A DNA stretch of 64,000 bases from Pseudogemmobacter bohemicus (GCF_003290025.1 NZ_QNHG01000005.1:241823-305822), one strand, 5' to 3'. Shown: positions 42,334 through 50,740, counted from the stretch's first letter. Notes: generated from the letters alone by a model not told the origin. Translations and numbers: made by a program.

Positions 42334-43501
42334 CACTAAATCAAAGGCGCCAGAGCGTGTTGCATTGGCACTATCTGGTGGCGGAAGCCGGGCCATGGCG
42401 TTCCATCTCGGCTGCCTCAGGGCGCTGAGGTCCGAAGGACTCCTCGACGAGGTATCGACGATCTCGGCGGTGTCCGGCGGCAGCGTTGTCGCGGCGCTCT
42501 ATTGCAGCTACCCAGGTGAATTCGACAAGTTTGAGCGCGTAATCATTGAGGTCCTGACTCGTGGGTTCGTTCGTCCAGCAATCAAAGTGCTGTTCACCAC
42601 CGCCGAGGGGCCGAAGGCGGTTGCAAGCTGCACGCTAACTTGGCTGAACCGCCTAACCCTGGGGAGCACAAGGCTTGCCTTGAAGGCGTTTCCTCGTGCG
42701 GTTCGGCCATCCCTAGGATTTTTGCTGGAAAGTCGCTCACGTCGTTGGGCGAGCAGGACAACCGTGCTGCGGCGCGTTCTTGACGACCTTTTTGAAGGGC
42801 GCACTCTATCCGACCTTCGCGAAGATCGTCCCAATCTGATCATCGTCGCATGTGACATCATGGCCAGCTCAGCCTTCTACTTCGCGAAGGACGGCGTTGG
42901 CTCGTGGCGCCGCGGGGTTGCGGACGCTGGGTCGGTGAGGATTTCCGACGCGGTAACCGCGTCTGCCGCTTACCCGGCCTTTCTGCCAACCCTCGAACTC
43001 TCGATGATCTTCAACAAGAATGGCCAAAGGTCTCGCCAGCAGGTCGTTTTGACCGATGGGGGCGTGTACGATAACTTGGGCCTTGCGCCGCTTTGGTCGG
43101 ATCGTGACCCAGCGATTAGCCTTCACGTCGGTAAGTATGAGCGCCTTGTAGTCTCGCGGGCCGGCTACAGCATCGCGATGTCCTCAGCTCCAACCTTTTG
43201 GGGATCCCGCATGTATGCTGTGATGGACACCATGTTCTCACGATCTCAGAACGCAACTATGCAACGATTATACGACTTGCAGAAGGGCGGTGTTCTGAAG
43301 GGCTTCATCCTGCCTTACCTTGGCCAAGCCGACGACCGGATCCTGAATCCTCCGCCGGACCTGGTAAGTGCCGACGAAGTTGCCAACTATCCCACCAATT
43401 TTTCAGCCATGGCGCCTGACTGGATCGAAAAAATCTCAAAAAGGGGTGAGCAGCTCACTCGGGCTCACATTGCGCAACACTGGAAACGTGAGAGCCCTTA
43501 G
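42323..43501 (+). CDS. Patatin-like phospholipase, likely effector
   Basis: A 392-residue protein. The oxyanion-hole motif is LALSGGGSRAMAFHLG, the nucleophile probably Ser51 in STISAVSGGSVV, and the catalytic Asp245 in LTDGGVYDNLG. These make a complete patatin Ser-Asp dyad. Patatin phospholipases (CapV) kill cells by membrane damage in CBASS, where a cyclic nucleotide switches them on; no nucleotide-binding part was recognised here. The start lies 11 bp inside the E1/JAB gene. There is no signal peptide. Last gene of the operon. Confidence 0.88.
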   Translation: MNSDTKSKAPERVALALSGGGSRAMAFHLGCLRALRSEGLLDEVSTISAVSGGSVVAALYCSYPGEFDKFERVIIEVLTRGFVRPAIKVLFTTAEGPKAVASCTLTWLNRLTLGSTRLALKAFPRAVRPSLGFLLESRSRRWASRTTVLRRVLDDLFEGRTLSDLREDRPNLIIVACDIMASSAFYFAKDGVGSWRRGVADAGSVRISDAVTASAAYPAFLPTLELSMIFNKNGQRSRQQVVLTDGGVYDNLGLAPLWSDRDPAISLHVGKYERLVVSRAGYSIAMSSAPTFWGSRMYAVMDTMFSRSQNATMQRLYDLQKGGVLKGFILPYLGQADDRILNPPPDLVSADEVANYPTNFSAMAPDWIEKISKRGEQLTRAHIAQHWKRESP

Positions 43502-43625
43502 TTTGTTGGACTGGGGTCAGTCCTGTATGATGGATGTTTACATTACATAATCAAAATTATGCGACACCTTCTTGTAGCCGCAAAGTAGAACTGTCGCACC
43601 TGAGCAAAGTTAGAATGTCTGCGGC

Positions 43626-44036
43626 TCAAGGCTGGTCCAGCCAGTTCTCGACATGCAGGCCCCTCACCCGGGAAAACTCGCCCATGTTGGCTGTGACCAG
43701 AACCGCCCCGAGCGCATAGGCATGGGCCGCGATCAGGAGATCGTTGGGACCGATCGGTTTGCCAGCGGCTTCAAGTTCGACCCGTATCTTACCATACTCA
43801 GCATCGGCCGGCACGTCGAAGGCCAAGACCTGGATGCTGCCGAGAATTGCTTCGACATTTTCGAGCAGCTTGGCTGATCCCTTCCGCGCGCAGCCGTATC
43901 GCAGTTCTGCGGCGGTGATGATGCTGATGCAGATGGCCTCGGACCCGACCTTGATGATGTGCTGCGTGACCGGACCCTGCGGGTTGCGCACCAGATCGGA
44001 CACGATGTTGGTGTCCAGCATGTACAGTCGGCTCAA
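43626..44036 (-). CDS. vapC: VapC-type PIN-domain toxin
   Basis: A 136-residue PIN-domain ribonuclease. MLDTNIVSDLVRN holds the first acidic residue, AAELRYGCARK the second and GPNDLLIAAHAYALGAVLVT the third and fourth. VapC toxins cut tRNA or rRNA. It overlaps vapB by 4 bp. It converges on the patatin gene. Confidence 0.94.
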   Translation of the reverse strand: MSRLYMLDTNIVSDLVRNPQGPVTQHIIKVGSEAICISIITAAELRYGCARKGSAKLLENVEAILGSIQVLAFDVPADAEYGKIRVELEAAGKPIGPNDLLIAAHAYALGAVLVTANMGEFSRVRGLHVENWLDQP

Positions 44037-44302
44037 AAGTCGACCTCGCGCGGAGGCAAGAGTGTGTCGTCGATATCGGGAAACTGGTCTTCCGGACCGA
44101 GTGGCTCAAGATCGGCCAACACGGCCAGAAGGCTCCGACGCCGAACCGGCTCGAGGATAAGGCGGTCCCCGTCGCGATGGATCATCACACGATCACCTGG
44201 CAATTCGAAGTCGGCCGGGATGCGCACGGCCTGGCTCTTGTTGTTGCGGAAGAGCTTGGCTTCCCGGCCTGGCACGTGGTCGTGGGAGTAAGCTTGCGGC
44301 AT
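44033..44302 (-). CDS. vapB: VapB-type antitoxin
   Basis: An 89-residue protein. AKLFRNNKSQAVRIPADFEL is the AbrB/SpoVT swapped-hairpin DNA-binding domain, and the C terminus (DLEPLGPEDQFPDIDDTLLP) wraps the toxin. ATG 44302 was chosen since GGAGG lies 8 bases upstream; the earlier ATG 44314 has none. Upstream AT-rich words such as GCATATGC are probable operator half-sites. Confidence 0.92.
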   Translation of the reverse strand: MPQAYSHDHVPGREAKLFRNNKSQAVRIPADFELPGDRVMIHRDGDRLILEPVRRRSLLAVLADLEPLGPEDQFPDIDDTLLPPREVDF

Positions 44303-44612
44303 GGTGGCCTCCATTGCATATGCACAAACATATACATGCGCGTGAACGTGATTTCAAGCCGGCGCTCGGCGACACCCGTTTCCGCACCCAATTACACCCA
44401 ATTGGCAGAGCGACCACGGCCTTGAGGATCACCATGATTGATGACGCAGTCTATACAGCTCGTAAGGGAGGACCGGCGACGACCGTTGCCGGACGAGTTA
44501 TGTGGTACCGAGGGCTCTGCGTCTCTTCGCCGATCACGGCGCCGCGTGTTGCCCTTTCGTTTCGCTTCTGGTCCAGTCATGCAGCACGACGTTGAGCTAA
44601 GGCGGCACCAAG
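44303..44612. other. Intergenic region vapB to bactofilin
   Basis: 310 bp between divergent genes. The vapB side has AT-rich repeats (GCATATGCAC and CATATACATG at about 44325-44338) that fit VapB operators. The rest has no supported gene; open frames here lack family features. Confidence 0.5.
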
Positions 44613-44975
44613 ATGAATACCCCAAATGGCGACCTCGACCGTTGGCCGGACCCGGCCGTCGCAAACGCTCGCCGCAGCGTCTTCGCGCAGGACCTTGTCG
44701 TCGAAGGTGATGCCACCTCCAATGGACCGATCGAGGTCCAAGGCAATGTCGTTGGCTCACTGCGGGCGCCGGAGATCACCGTGGCTGGTTCAGGTCGTGT
44801 TGAAGGTTCCGTGGTCGCCCACGACCTCGTCGTGCTCGGGGTGGTTTCCGGCAGGGTCTCAGCGCGAAACGTTCAGCTCGCGCCGAGTGCGGTCGTGCAG
44901 GCCGACGTCACCCATGAGCAGATCGCCATCGAGGCCGGTGCCGAGCTGGAGGGCAGGCTTCAGCGTAAGGCCTGA
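44613..44975 (+). CDS. Bactofilin family protein
   Basis: A 120-residue polymer-forming protein. The middle shows the repetitive right-handed beta-helix pattern: DLVVEGDATSNGPIEVQGNV, VGSLRAPEITVAGSGRVEGS and VVAHDLVVLGVVSGRVSARN. Bactofilins form membrane-associated filaments that position cell-wall enzymes. In this window an M23 peptidase gene is about 1.5 kb away, a pairing seen elsewhere (bacA-bacM). AGGCGGCACC precedes the ATG. Confidence 0.88.
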   Translation: MNTPNGDLDRWPDPAVANARRSVFAQDLVVEGDATSNGPIEVQGNVVGSLRAPEITVAGSGRVEGSVVAHDLVVLGVVSGRVSARNVQLAPSAVVQADVTHEQIAIEAGAELEGRLQRKA

Positions 44976-44981
44976 CAGATC

Positions 44982-45296
44982 TCACACCACAAGGTCTGGC
45001 GGCAGCATTTGGCCAGCAGGCAGATAGCCCCGCCGCATCTTCTGTCGAAGAGTTTGAGATGCCGCCCTCTCCGCTTCTTCCACGGTGGCGCAAGTCTCGA
45101 GTCTTGTCCGTCCGTGCGTTCCGATCCGGCCCCAGGTCCGCAAGACGGAGACGTCTCCGAACAGCGTCGCCGCAACATCGATGCAGTAGAATCGCGCCAT
45201 CTTGTGCTCAGGGTCGATGCGGTGCAGATGTGCCAGAGCCAAGGCGGTCCTCCTCTGCACAGACTCCGCCTTATTGCTCTCCAAGTCTAATTGCAT
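44982..45296 (-). CDS. WGR-domain protein
   Basis: A 104-residue protein consisting of little more than a WGR domain: RFYCIDVAATLFGDVSVLRT, then WGRIGTHGRTRLET and EEAERAASQTLRQKMRRGYL. WGR domains bind nucleic acid in PARP-like and DNA-modifying proteins; stand-alone copies are frequent on alphaproteobacterial plasmids. It converges with the bactofilin gene, ends 6 bp apart. Confidence 0.85.
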   Translation of the reverse strand: MQLDLESNKAESVQRRTALALAHLHRIDPEHKMARFYCIDVAATLFGDVSVLRTWGRIGTHGRTRLETCATVEEAERAASQTLRQKMRRGYLPAGQMLPPDLVV

Positions 45297-45338
45297 TTCT
45301 GAATCGATCCGGGCGGTCCGATTCAGAAAGCTGATGGG

Positions 45339-45548
45339 TCATGGTGACGGATCGCCCGGTGTTCCCTCGACAACCTCGACCCAGAGGACGCCACGCAGGC
45401 TTTCTTCCGGGACCAGCCACACGGTCCTGAACCGGCCATTCACGGTGCGGTGCCGTTCTGCAACGAGTTCCCGGTCTCCGCGGTCGATCCGCCACAGGCG
45501 ACGATCGATGGTCGGGCTTTTGGAGCTGCTTCTAGCGACCTCTTCCAT
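45339..45548 (-). CDS. 69-residue hypothetical protein
   Basis: Not a family I recognise. The chain VARSSSKSPTIDRRLWRIDR and RTVWLVPEESLRGVLWVEVV suggests a small beta-rich protein. Support for it being a gene is the strong ribosome site ACAGGAGG placed 7 bases before the ATG at 45548, and its position directly upstream of the WGR gene in the same direction (43 bp gap). Confidence 0.5.
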   Translation of the reverse strand: MEEVARSSSKSPTIDRRLWRIDRGDRELVAERHRTVNGRFRTVWLVPEESLRGVLWVEVVEGTPGDPSP

Positions 45549-45672
45549 ACCGGCCTCCTGTCATCCGTTGACGGCTAGCGGTCATGGACATGAACTCTGT
45601 CAGAACATATCTAACGACATCAGAAGTGGTGCTTTGCTGTCGCCACGCGAACCACGAAAGGCTTTCCTGTCG

Positions 45673-46098
45673 ATGCATGTTCTGTCCCCCGTTCTGGCTG
45701 TTTCCGCGCTTGCGGCGATGTCTGTTCCCGTCCACGCGCTCGACGCCTGGACGATAGGTGTCGAACGTGGCCTGCCGACCTACGCGCTCACCAGCGAAGC
45801 GGGTGAGGTGCGGCTTGTCTGCGATCCGGATCGCGTCTTTGGGCCAACGCCCAACGGCGCGTTCGTGGTTCGCTTTGTCAAAGACGCCGCACCGGACATG
45901 GTCGTCGTTCTCGCAAAGTCGGGCGAACAGGCCCGCCTGCCGGTCAACAACGGCATCGCCGCACAGGCATCGGTTGACGCAGCGGACTGGTCGAAAATGG
46001 TGGCTACCTTCCGCTCGGGCGGCGAGTTCGCGCTCGTTACAAGCGCCGACAGTCTGACCTTCGAGACAGCGCCGCTGCCCGATCTTGCCTGCGAGTAA
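45673..46098 (+). CDS. Exported protein of unknown function
   Basis: A 141-residue protein with a signal peptide (SPVLAVSALAAMSVPVHALD). The mature part is rich in beta strands (AWTIGVERGLPTYALTSEAG, FVVRFVKDAAPDMVVVLAKS) and has Cys near its middle and end (RLVCDPD and DLACE) that could form a disulfide. No family name. It faces away from the small gene at 45339. Confidence 0.6.
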   Translation: MHVLSPVLAVSALAAMSVPVHALDAWTIGVERGLPTYALTSEAGEVRLVCDPDRVFGPTPNGAFVVRFVKDAAPDMVVVLAKSGEQARLPVNNGIAAQASVDAADWSKMVATFRSGGEFALVTSADSLTFETAPLPDLACE

Positions 46099-46137
46099 CC
46101 GGAGGCAGTTCATCGAATTCTGTTGCATTGTCCGGGT

Positions 46138-46434
46138 CTATCTGACGCGTCGCGCCTCGATCAGCAGCGACGCAATCGCGGCGAGGAAGGCACCAACGAT
46201 CGTCGCCCGGGCCTCGATCAGCCAAGGGTCATCAAGTGCCGCATGCATAGCCCGGATAGCGGAGCTTTGGGCGTAGACGGTCATCGGTTCGCCGACCGCC
46301 ATGTCCGATGCTGCCATGGCAAAGATGCGCCTCGCCTCATCGACATGCGGCGCAAGATCATCTTCCGCCAAGAGCCGCCGCAGTTCGGCCCGGGCTTCCT
46401 TGGCAAAGGCGCGCAGCATGTAGGCTGGGGTCAT
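46138..46434 (-). CDS. 98-residue hypothetical protein
   Basis: From MTPAYMLRAFAKEARAELRR to FLAAIASLLIEARRVR, a mostly helical protein with one amphipathic or membrane-skimming helix near the C terminus. No known family. It ends facing the exported-protein gene at 45673 and starts 22 bp from the M23 peptidase GTG, in divergent orientation. The frame has good codon character, but no strong ribosome site was seen. Confidence 0.45.
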   Translation of the reverse strand: MTPAYMLRAFAKEARAELRRLLAEDDLAPHVDEARRIFAMAASDMAVGEPMTVYAQSSAIRAMHAALDDPWLIEARATIVGAFLAAIASLLIEARRVR

Positions 46435-46456
46435 CGTCTTTGAAGATGGCGAAGCC

Positions 46457-46951
46457 GTGCAGCGTTCCGCGGCCCCCATCCTTGGTGCCCGCCTGTCGTC
46501 CGTCTTTGGCCGCCGGAACCATCCCGTGCTGGGCGGAGTTCGAATGCATACCGGGATCGATTACGCGGCCCCCGTGGGGACCGAGGTTTCGGCGACTGGT
46601 GCCGGTCGGGTGATCTTTGCGGGCTCGATCCGCGGTTATGGCATCACGATCGACATCGACCACGGCGGTGGGGTCGTCACGCGATATGCGCATCTCTCTG
46701 AGATTGCTGAAGACGTTCGCGTCGGAACGCGGGTCAAGGCGGGCGACGAGATTGGCGCGGTCGGCGCGACAGGGCTCGTGAGCGGCCCGAACCTCCATTA
46801 CGAAGTGCGTGTCGATGGCCGACCGGTCGACCCGAAAGACCAGGACGCCCTGCCGGAGCAAGAGATTGCTACTGCTGCTGACCTTGATGCACTTGCCACT
46901 TGGCGCAGCGAAACCGGCTTCATGCCAACAACCGACGGGGAACGTGGATGA
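46457..46951 (+). CDS. M23 (LytM-like) peptidase, short form
   Basis: A 164-residue protein: RLSSVFGRRNHPVLGGVRMH, then TGIDYAAPVG, VTRYAHLSEI and GATGLVSGPNLHYEVRVDGR. It has the His-x3-Asp zinc pair and a final His, but the usual HxH is NLH, so the first His (catalytic in LytM) is Asn. There is no signal peptide, and the in-frame codons before the GTG run FEDGEA back to a stop at 46421 without a start. It therefore looks like a 5'-truncated or unusual M23 protein. It overlaps the DUF411 gene by 4 bp. Confidence 0.75.
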   Translation: MQRSAAPILGARLSSVFGRRNHPVLGGVRMHTGIDYAAPVGTEVSATGAGRVIFAGSIRGYGITIDIDHGGGVVTRYAHLSEIAEDVRVGTRVKAGDEIGAVGATGLVSGPNLHYEVRVDGRPVDPKDQDALPEQEIATAADLDALATWRSETGFMPTTDGERG

Positions 46952-47418
46952 AAAGGTATTTTATCGGTCGCCGTGAACTCATGCTTGCATCAGCAGCCTT
47001 CGCCCTGGCCCCTGCCGCCAGGGCAGAGGAAGAACCACCGATCCATGTCGTCAAAGGGCGCGGTTGCGAGTGCTGCGAGGCATGGGTGGATTACTTGCGC
47101 GAAAAAGGGTTCACAGTAACGGATGAGGTGTCGATGGGAACCTTGCTGATCCGCTTCAAGATGGATCAGGGCATTCCGGCAAAGGCCTTTTCCTGCCACA
47201 CAGGAACCGTTGACGGCTATGCGCTCGAAGGCCATGTCCCGGCTGCAGATATCCGCAGGCTGCTCGACGAGCGTCCTGACGCAGTCGGCCTCGCAGTACC
47301 CGGCATGCCCTACGGCTCCCCCGGCATGGGATCAGAAGACAGTCGAGACGCCTATGACGTTCTGCTGGTTCGCCGGGATGGAAGTCTCGAAATCTTCACC
47401 AGCTATCAGGCAGCCTGA
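46948..47418 (+). CDS. DUF411 metal-binding protein (copy 1)
   Basis: A 156-residue exported protein, signal RRELMLASAAFALAPAARAE. DUF411 signature: IHVVKGRGCECCEAWVDYLR with a CxCC site, SCHTGTVDGYALEGHVPAAD and GLAVPGMPYGSPGM. The family accompanies copper and silver resistance genes and is believed to bind metal. It is paralogous to the gene at 50823. ATGA overlap with the M23 gene. Confidence 0.92.
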   Translation: MKRYFIGRRELMLASAAFALAPAARAEEEPPIHVVKGRGCECCEAWVDYLREKGFTVTDEVSMGTLLIRFKMDQGIPAKAFSCHTGTVDGYALEGHVPAADIRRLLDERPDAVGLAVPGMPYGSPGMGSEDSRDAYDVLLVRRDGSLEIFTSYQAA

Positions 47419-47478
47419 TCTGTCCATTTCCGAACTCAACGTGCTAGGCAGGGATTTAATCAAGGGAATGGCGACCGA

Positions 47479-48000
47479 TCAAAGCAGATCCGATATCTGA
47501 CGGACAGCCTCGTCGCTTCCCCAGTCGAAGGGGCCCTGAAGCCGCCCGATTTCACGCGTCTCGCGGTCGATCAGAAGCGTCGTCGGCAGTCCGATGAAGG
47601 CCAAAGCCAGTTGAACCCGCAACGGTTCCGCCCAGTAGAGCGGCAGGTTTACAAGCCCGATCTCATCATAGAAACCTCGGCCCCTTTCGATCCCGCCCTC
47701 GTCGATGCAAAGGGGTAGCACGGCAAAATCCGGGCCTCCAAGCAGCCCTTCCAAACGTTCGAGTGCCGGCATCTCTTCCCGGCAGGGCGGGCACCAAGTC
47801 GCCCAGATGTTCAGAAGGATCACACGCCCGGCAAAGTCCCCAAGAACCCTGGTGGTTCCTGCTTCATCCTGGATAGGCGGGGAAAGCAGAGGCTGCGGGT
47901 CCTTTCGCAGCCGGAAAGGCGGTCGCGCTTGGGCGGGCCCCGCAATGAAGCTCGCTGCAAGACCGGCAAGGAGAGGTCGACGACCCATCTGAACAGGCAT
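47479..48000 (-). CDS. TlpA/ResA-like periplasmic thioredoxin
   Basis: A 173-residue thioredoxin-fold protein with signal peptide (RRPLLAGLAASFIAGPAQAR). Active site WATWCPPCREEMPAL; later IGLPTTLLIDRETREIGRLQ gives the cis-Pro loop. Proteins like this keep cytochrome c or copper-site cysteines reduced in the periplasm. It is 57 bp after the multicopper oxidase, in the same direction. Confidence 0.92.
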   Translation of the reverse strand: MPVQMGRRPLLAGLAASFIAGPAQARPPFRLRKDPQPLLSPPIQDEAGTTRVLGDFAGRVILLNIWATWCPPCREEMPALERLEGLLGGPDFAVLPLCIDEGGIERGRGFYDEIGLVNLPLYWAEPLRVQLALAFIGLPTTLLIDRETREIGRLQGPFDWGSDEAVRQISDLL

Positions 48001-48057
48001 TGGTTTTCCCATCGCGGAAGGCCGGACCCGCAGGCAATCTGCGGGTCCGGATCGTCG

Positions 48058-49527
48058 TCAGGCCGAAACCGCGAACTCAGTCATCATGCCTGTCGAGAGA
48101 TGCGGCATGTGATGGCAATGCAGCATCCACCGCGCCGCTTCACCCGCATCCACCGCGACCGTCACCATCCCCATCGGCGGCACATGAACGGTGTCACGAA
48201 CAGCACCCGCGATCCGGTTCTGGCCCACGCCGACCACCTGGAAAGCGTGGCCATGCAGGTGCATGGGATGTGCCATCATTGACATGTTGTGGAACATGAT
48301 CTCGACACGCTCGCCGGTTTTCGCGGTCACCGGGGAATGTTTGCCCCAGGTCTGCCCGTTGATGGTCCATACGTAGGGCATCATCGAGCCGCCCAGCATC
48401 AACATCGGCTGCGACGATGCCGCGCGCTCCGGCAGCGGGGTGACGGCGCGCAGGGCCGCTTCCTGCGTCAGATCGGCGCTGAAGGCAGGATGGTCGGCGT
48501 CGGACATGTTGGCGACCTTCGTCACCGTGGCCCCCGGGGTGGCAAGGACGAGACCCGTCCGTTCTCTTGCACCCTCGCGCAGGGCGAGGACCGGGAAGGC
48601 CCCGCCTTCGGCTGGAACATTAAGCTCGATGTCAAGCCGTTGGCCCATCGCGATTCCGAAACGGTTGCCAGGAAGGGGCTGCACCGGCTCTCCGTCCACA
48701 GTAACCAGCCGCCCGGTCAGTGCGCCGGTGTCGATCCAGAACACCGTCGCGGCGGCCGCGTTGATCACCCGAACAAGGACCTTGCTGCCCTTGTCCACCT
48801 GCACGACTTCGGGGTCGTCCAGCGTCCGGTCATTGGCAAGGTAGGCGTCAAAGTTGTAGTCGTTCAGGTCCATCGCCATGCCGTCCATGCCCGGCATGGC
48901 CATCATGTCCCCCTGACCCATTGCGCCCATGTCCATGCCGGCCATGCCGTCCTGACCCATCTGGCTGTGGTCCATCCCGGCCATGGACGCGCCGCCGGTA
49001 ATCTCTGCCAGCACCTCCGCAGGCGGCTTGAACGAAAAGTCGTGCAGGAACAGCGTCACGTCCTGCCGATCGGCCGCAACATCCTCGGGCCGCCGCACGA
49101 CCAGGGGGGCGGCCAGCAGCAGCATCTCATGCGCGGGGATATGGGCATGCATCCAGTGCGTGCCCGGGCGCGCGGCAAAGTCATAGGCGCGGCTTTCGCC
49201 GGGTTGCAGCGTGGCCATGGGCATGTCCGGCACGCCGTCTTGAGCGTTTGGCGGGATCTGTCCGTGCCAGTGGATGATGGTCGGCTCGGTCAGGGTATTC
49301 GTCAGATCGACGGCGAATGCCTGACCCGGGTCGAGGACCAATCCAGACCGGCCGTTGCCGTCCATCAGCCCCCAGACGGTGGCGGCCCTGCCCCGGATAT
49401 CGAGCGTCCGGGTCGTCGCCGTCAGCGACATGCGGGCTGATTGTGCTCTAGCACGAGCAGGCAGAATAAGTGAGGCGGCAGCAGCCGCAGAAGCGCCCAG
49501 AAAGCCGCGGCGAGAGAGAGCGATCAT
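48058..49527 (-). CDS. Periplasmic multicopper oxidase (CueO/CopA-like)
   Basis: A 489-residue protein with a Tat signal (SRRGFLGASAAAA). All four copper motifs are visible: HWHGQ, HWMHAHIPAHEM, HPMHLHGHAFQV and HCHHMPHLSTGMM. Between domains 1 and 2 there is a Met/His insert (MAGMDHSQMGQDGMAGMDMG and on to MAMPGMDGMAMD), like the Met-rich loop of CueO that feeds Cu(I). It oxidises Cu(I) in the periplasm. CAGGAG precedes the chosen ATG at 49527. Confidence 0.96.
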   Translation of the reverse strand: MIALSRRGFLGASAAAAASLILPARARAQSARMSLTATTRTLDIRGRAATVWGLMDGNGRSGLVLDPGQAFAVDLTNTLTEPTIIHWHGQIPPNAQDGVPDMPMATLQPGESRAYDFAARPGTHWMHAHIPAHEMLLLAAPLVVRRPEDVAADRQDVTLFLHDFSFKPPAEVLAEITGGASMAGMDHSQMGQDGMAGMDMGAMGQGDMMAMPGMDGMAMDLNDYNFDAYLANDRTLDDPEVVQVDKGSKVLVRVINAAAATVFWIDTGALTGRLVTVDGEPVQPLPGNRFGIAMGQRLDIELNVPAEGGAFPVLALREGARERTGLVLATPGATVTKVANMSDADHPAFSADLTQEAALRAVTPLPERAASSQPMLMLGGSMMPYVWTINGQTWGKHSPVTAKTGERVEIMFHNMSMMAHPMHLHGHAFQVVGVGQNRIAGAVRDTVHVPPMGMVTVAVDAGEAARWMLHCHHMPHLSTGMMTEFAVSA

Positions 49528-49589
49528 GCGAATTCTCCTGTATCGCAATGTGAAAAGACTGAAGGCCCCGGCGAACCGGAGCTATAGGG

Positions 49590-49946
49590 TCAGATCAGTG
49601 TGCGTTTCGGAGGTGGGCCAGGTGGCGGGAGCGCAAGCGATGCAGCCAGCAGGTCATTGTTCAGGTTGATTTCAACCGAACGCGCGATGGCGACGACGCC
49701 CGGGCTTGGGGCGGGAAGAGCCGCAGCCGCAAAAAGACAATGTTGCTGGCAAAGCAGCCGTTGTGCATCGTCAATCGGGCTGCCTGCGGATGACATATGC
49801 GCGCCATGGCCAGCCATCGCCATCATCTGCTCATGGTCGGCCTGAGACTGTTGCCGACCTTCGGAGAAGGCAAGCATTGGCAGGATCGCCGCCAGAAGAT
49901 AGGCGGCGAGGATCAGTGCACGCATAGGAAACAACGAGCGGGTCAT
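49590..49946 (-). CDS. Small exported protein with Cys pair and PPxRT tail
   Basis: A 118-residue protein with a signal peptide (ALILAAYLLAAILPMLAFSE), then HEQMMAMAGHGAHMSSAG, LLCQQHCLFAAAA and the end LPPPGPPPKRTLI. It resembles the small exported proteins at 58673 and 59792. The Met/His stretch and Cys pair are consistent with metal binding, as in DUF2946/CopL-like proteins, but no homology can be shown here. It lies 62 bp before the multicopper oxidase in the same direction. Start uncertain (49946 or 49982). Confidence 0.6.
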   Translation of the reverse strand: MTRSLFPMRALILAAYLLAAILPMLAFSEGRQQSQADHEQMMAMAGHGAHMSSAGSPIDDAQRLLCQQHCLFAAAALPAPSPGVVAIARSVEINLNNDLLAASLALPPPGPPPKRTLI

Positions 49947-50128
49947 GACGTCATGTGTATCAGTGTGGTCTGGTGCCGTCATCTGACAGTTTGGTGTCTG
50001 GGCAATATGGCGATGACATCGACTGCAGCAGAATTGCCGCGTTTTCCCTCGTCTTGACTTGATAGCGCAGAGTTTACTGGCAACCGAACGCGGGTCGCGA
50101 AAACTTCAATGATCTGACGGTACACACC

Positions 50129-50740
50129 ATGAAACGATTGGTCTTCGCCCTTTTCGCAACTCTGTTGCTGTCCGCCTGCGGCGCCGAACCGATCTGGGCG
50201 CCGGATGAAGCCGTGGCCGACGCGCGCTATGAACATGTCGGCCCGACCTCGGTCACGCTCTATACCGTCCTGTCGACCCGCAGCGGCGCCGGTGCGCACG
50301 CCGGGCTTTTGATCAATGGCTCAGAGCGTGTTCTCTTTGACCCGGCGGGAACCTGGCGACATCCGAAGCTTCCAGAGCGCAACGACGTCCATTTCGGGAT
50401 CACGCCGAAGATGGTCGACTTCTACATCGACTACCATGCTCGCGAAACTTACGACGTTGTCGAGCAGACAATCATGGTTTCACCAGAAGTTGCGGACCTG
50501 ATCATGGCGCGTGCCAAAGCGTACGGCGCGGTGCCCAAGGCGAACTGCACAATTGCAATATCGCGCGTACTGGAAGGCGTTCCCGGCTTCGAAAGCCTGC
50601 GAATGACCTGGTTCCCGAAACGGATGATGGAAGGTTTCGCAGATCTGCCGGGCGTTCAGACCCGTCGGATTACGGACGATGACGCAGATGAGAATCACGG
50701 CGTCCTTCTGGTGCAGGCCGGGGACGCGCGTCTTCGGTAG
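50129..50740 (+). CDS. Lipoprotein, possible permuted NlpC/P60-like fold
   Basis: A 203-residue protein. LFATLLLSACGAE is a clear lipobox with lipidated Cys17. GAGAHAGLLINGSERVLFDP followed later by KANCTIAISRVLEGVPGFES gives a His-then-Cys order typical of permuted papain-like (LRAT/YaeF) enzymes. The WRHPKLPERNDVHFGITPKM loop lies between. The enzymatic reading is inference; the gene itself and its outer or inner membrane anchoring are well supported. Confidence 0.75.
   Translation: MKRLVFALFATLLLSACGAEPIWAPDEAVADARYEHVGPTSVTLYTVLSTRSGAGAHAGLLINGSERVLFDPAGTWRHPKLPERNDVHFGITPKMVDFYIDYHARETYDVVEQTIMVSPEVADLIMARAKAYGAVPKANCTIAISRVLEGVPGFESLRMTWFPKRMMEGFADLPGVQTRRITDDDADENHGVLLVQAGDARLR

Noticed and set aside
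39020..43501. A complete type II CBASS
   Set aside because: No CD-NTase (GS-x-DT nucleotidyltransferase motif) was found in this operon or its neighbours, so the name CBASS is not justified.
43508..43523. Hairpin GGACTG/CAGTCC after the patatin gene as a terminator
   Set aside because: A six-base stem without a T-run is too weak to call.
44392..44760. Minus-strand frame over the bactofilin start
   Set aside because: Low-complexity Arg/Ser-rich translation, antisense to a recognisable bactofilin; no ribosome site.
50053..50080. TTGACTTGAT near the lipoprotein gene as a MerR or FNR site
   Set aside because: The second half of either motif is missing; only a -35-like hexamer is present.
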